In this document: piece by piece, positions 61,452 through 64,000 of the stretch
How the letters are laid out: each line of letters opens with the position of its first letter
How positions within the stretch are numbered: position 1 is the first letter of the stretch
Assembly: GCA_963971285.1 (NCBI GenBank)
Contig: OZ020262.1
Location: forward strand, 8,872,745-8,936,744
DNA from: Astropecten irregularis
Taxonomy: Eukaryota > Echinodermata > Asteroidea > Paxillosida > Astropectinidae
Length of the DNA stretch: 64,000 nt
Reading direction: 5' to 3'
Translations under genes and position numbers: made by a program
The notes under the pieces: generated by a model
Seen by the model: the letters and a program-made list of their open reading frames with translations, nothing else
What the model was told of the DNA's origin: nothing
Database searches by the model: none

Positions 61452-61585
61452 TTGTCTCTGGCTAAGGCTGACAGAACTGGATGCTCATTCAGTGTCAGTG
61501 CAACAGTGTAGTGGAGCTCTGTAGCCTTTTTTGACACTTCTGTAGACCAGGAGCAGAGCTGTTCGGAAATATGGCTGTTCCAGCT
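61452..61585 (-). CDS. Candidate internal exon, minus strand
   Basis: Acceptor CTTTTTTGCAG and donor CAA|GTAACT bound a stretch with exactly one open frame of 44 codons (starting SWNSHISEQLCSWSTEV, containing LNEHPVLSALARD). The other two frames close with stops near the 3' side. It can join in phase 0 to the candidate first exon at 62240-62329. LNEHPVLSALARD resembles LAEHPDMRQIMADVAR of the terminal exon, which may indicate repeated helical units or chance. Family not recognised. Confidence 0.4.
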
Positions 61586-62239
61586 CTGCAAAAAAGGATG
61601 GATACCATTAATCATTAGTACGGACAATCTCAGGCATGATTGCTAGGTAGAATATAGTCTCACAGACAACCTAATGACAGTTTAAGGGGTAGGGGTAAAA
61701 TTGCTTGGAGTTAGGAGGGCATGGCACATTTTGATCAGCAGCAGCATCTTTATCAAAGGAAGAGGACAAGAACATGTGTGTAAAAATACAAATAAATGGA
61801 TGAGAGGATCAGGACAATTATAAAGGGAGGGGGTTGGGCATATACGTACAGCATTGGTAATAAAACAACACAGAAATGTTCACAGATTTACCTATAAGTT
61901 TCAGGGTACAAATACAGTAATTGCAGAAACATACTGTGGAGATTTATCCAGAAAAGAGCAAAACCAAACACCAAAAAAATTTTATCTTGGTAAAATAAAA
62001 AATGAGACAGCTATTCCCTCACAATTTGGCGTAACAATTGCAACAGGTTTTTTGCTGTTTTCTACTGTTTCCAAATTTCACAGGTTTATTTTTATTCCAT
62101 GACAGATCAAATTATGAACAGTCTGCAGCTGCTCTGTCACATTAACCAATGTTGTACATGTATAGCCCTTTAAATGACTGACAGTCTTGCTTTCATAGCA
62201 AAAAAGTCATAAGGTCAAAAGAGTCATAACCTACCTGAC

Positions 62240-62329
62240 CTGGTCACAGCATGACTTCCCGTCCAGTAACACATGTAGCTCCAGCCTAGCTGTACTATTG
62301 ACCATTAAACCAACTCCACAATGCCTCAT
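62240..62329 (-). CDS. Candidate first coding exon, minus strand
   Basis: Thirty codons from ATG at 62329 (MRHCGVGLMVNSTARLELHV onward) to a donor CAG|GTCAGG at 62240. Joins in phase 0 to 61585. A stronger-looking donor CAG|GTAGGT lies five bases on, but joining there puts a stop in the next exon. Lies about 1 kb from the divergent MPDU1 start. Supported only by frame and splice sites. Confidence 0.3.
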
Positions 62330-63389
62330 CACAGAACTTCATCTGGTAACAAGAGCTGAGCATGATAAAAGAGCAAAAGCTGATATATTATAAAACATGT
62401 ACAAAACAAAGAATACTGGATGTACAGATTTCACAATTTGATACTAAATTTTGCAATCAATGATAAGGTTTATCGCAAGCATTTTCATCAAGAGAGGACG
62501 CTTTTGCAAAGCATTGTGGGATACATCTGGGTCAAACTGCAAGTTCTGAAACCCTATTAAAGGTAATATCATACTTTGGTTTTTGTCAAAGAAATACAGA
62601 TTCATGGGCAAAAATATCAAGAAAGATACAGTATGGCTTAATAGTCATCTGTAAAAATGTCAGTCCCATTACAGTGATCGTGAGTACAAATAATTAAGCT
62701 GAATTTCATCCCTGACAATCGGAAAAGAGATGGAGTGATTTTCAAGCTGATTTGCTATGTCTTTGTTGTCATTTGGGGACATTTTTGGCGCAAGTACCGT
62801 GAAGTACAAATATTGCAAGTTATTTTCCGTGTACAACACATTTAACCTTATGGGATTCACTGGGGCGCTAGACCGACCGTCAACCCCAAAAATTAAAAAA
62901 GGGAGTTCAGCGCCCCAGTTTTTTTTACTGGGTCTAATTCAGGCCCAGGATAACCCATTCAGTATTGAGTACAGTACAGTGAGAAGAAGTGAGTGAATAG
63001 TACTACTAGTACTACTACTGCAAGTAGTAGTGGACTGGTGAGTACTGTACTTCAAATGTAGTTACAAATAACTTTGCATGTAGACTAGTAGTAGTAGAAG
63101 AACATCAAAATAATGCCGTTATTAGTGTGAGATTCATTCAAGTTCTGGATTGATCACCCACCTACCAGAACAGTCTCCGGCCTCCACTCCAGTGCGTGTA
63201 TTCATTCTGAAATAACTGACATCAAAATAGACGAAGATATTCGGTCTTTGAGCTAGAAAACAGACCTCCAACTTCGACAACATCCCACAACCTGTCATAC
63301 AATCTGAGCATGATTATAAACAATCTAATCTAGGGGAATCCCCCTCGTATAAAGAAGCGCCCTCTGTTGGTGTTTTTAACCTAGTCAAC
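62330..63389. other. Gap between the minus-strand candidate gene and MPDU1
   Basis: Contains a family E end (62562-62680), a small GC-rich inverted repeat CTGGGGCGCT / AGCGCCCCAG (62854-62925), GTA/TAG-rich low-complexity sequence (62995-63095) and a degraded family C copy (63150-63320). One of a pair of direct repeats lies at 62478-62560. The last 60 bases should include the MPDU1 promoter and 5' UTR. Confidence 0.5.
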
Positions 63390-63492
63390 ATGGCGGAGAC
63401 CGATCACACGGGGATGTTTCCGTGGCTTGTTATGCTTGTTCTACCCGAAGAATGTTACGTGGAATTCTTCGAGAAATTCAATTTTTTGGATG
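63390..63492 (+). CDS. MPDU1: Mannose-P-dolichol utilization protein 1, first exon (partial)
   Basis: ATG at 63390 (AACATGGCGG), 34 codons and one base, donor G|GTAAGG at 63493. The peptide has VLPEECYVEFFEKFNFLDG, which lines up with the N-terminal segment LLPEKCYDQLFVQWDLLH of human MPDU1, and the exon ends where that protein's hydrophobic part is about to begin. MPDU1 is an ER membrane protein of the PQ-loop family required for use of dolichol-linked mannose and glucose in glycosylation. The remaining exons are beyond the window. The call rests on a short match. Confidence 0.7.
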
Positions 63493-64000
63493 GTAAGGAA
63501 TGCTCTGATTGAAGTAAACAGTCGGTAATCGTGTAGCTTACGGCTAGGCCTGGAAATACAAAACAATTGCAACTTACAAGTTCTCAGACGTCATCACTCG
63601 GTTAATTTTGTGTTGCAATGCCAATGGCAATGCTGTATTTGCAAATTATTGAATTAGCATTTTCACCAAGAGAGGGCGCTTCCTCAAAGCATTGTGGGAT
63701 ACATCTGGGTCGAACTGCAAGTTCAGGAACACAGCATTAAACAAAAAGAATTTTACTCAGACTGTCAAAAAGTGAGCAGGCGGTGGCGCTCTTTCGACCC
63801 CATTTGCATCCCACAATCCCTAGCAGTCGCTATTTGCGATACACTTTATTGGTTATGTATGGAAGGAACTGTCAAATAGTTTATTGTTTCATCTGAGCAA
63901 GATCTTGCATTGAACTTGTGAAGACTGAACTCGGGGAAGAAAATGAATGATTTACCAATGTCAGTTGCCATGGAGATCAGACACTTGAGTAGATTGCCAT
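63493..64000 (+). other. Start of MPDU1 intron 1
   Basis: No second exon is visible. 63655-63735 is a direct repeat of 62478-62560 (AAGCATTGTGGGATACATCT in both). A small open frame at 63694-63879 lies over it and has no support as a gene. Confidence 0.5.

Overview
This is a stretch of animal genome: spliced genes with GT-AG introns (and one AT-AC intron), about half the length in dispersed repeats, no prokaryotic features. Protein similarity and repeat content (Gmr1-type Ty3/gypsy element, tRNA-derived SINEs, dense foldback elements, TGTACATG-rich DNA) suggest an invertebrate deuterostome, most likely an echinoderm and perhaps a sea star. The organism call is inference.

Layout. (1) 1-10334, plus: CUL4, lacking its 5' end; 17 exons are visible and the first complete intron is a U12-type AT-AC intron. 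(2) 10335-13049: CUL4 3' flank with foldback elements. (3) 13050-21182: a complete 8.1-kb LTR retrotransposon on the minus strand with a 5-bp target duplication, tRNA-Pro-like primer site, polypurine tract and one long gag-pol frame in the order Gag, protease, integrase, reverse transcriptase, RNase H. That order, with a SCAN-like capsid, marks the Gmr1-like branch of Ty3/gypsy. (4) 21482-38384, plus: FBXO45, two coding exons separated by a 16-kb intron packed with TGTACATG palindromes. (5) 38385-46914: intergenic DNA full of short inverted-repeat elements. (6) 46915-49034, minus: a three-exon gene for a secreted, very acidic repeat protein that I do not recognise. (7) 49839-50717: non-autonomous hAT element. 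(8) 51289-57202, plus: COPS6, eight exons, with a Harbinger-like MITE inserted four bases inside intron 1. (9) 58943-62329, minus: candidate exons of an unrecognised gene, with two large tandem arrays in its introns. (10) 63390-63492, plus: first exon of a probable MPDU1.

Three of the recognised genes serve the ubiquitin/NEDD8 system. CUL4 is the scaffold of CRL4 ligases, COPS6 belongs to the COP9 signalosome that removes NEDD8 from cullins, and FBXO45 is an F-box/SPRY substrate receptor. Whether this linkage is conserved or accidental cannot be told from one window.

Exon limits were worked out by hand from reading frame, splice sites and recalled family sequence. Repeat limits other than those fixed by target duplications are approximate.
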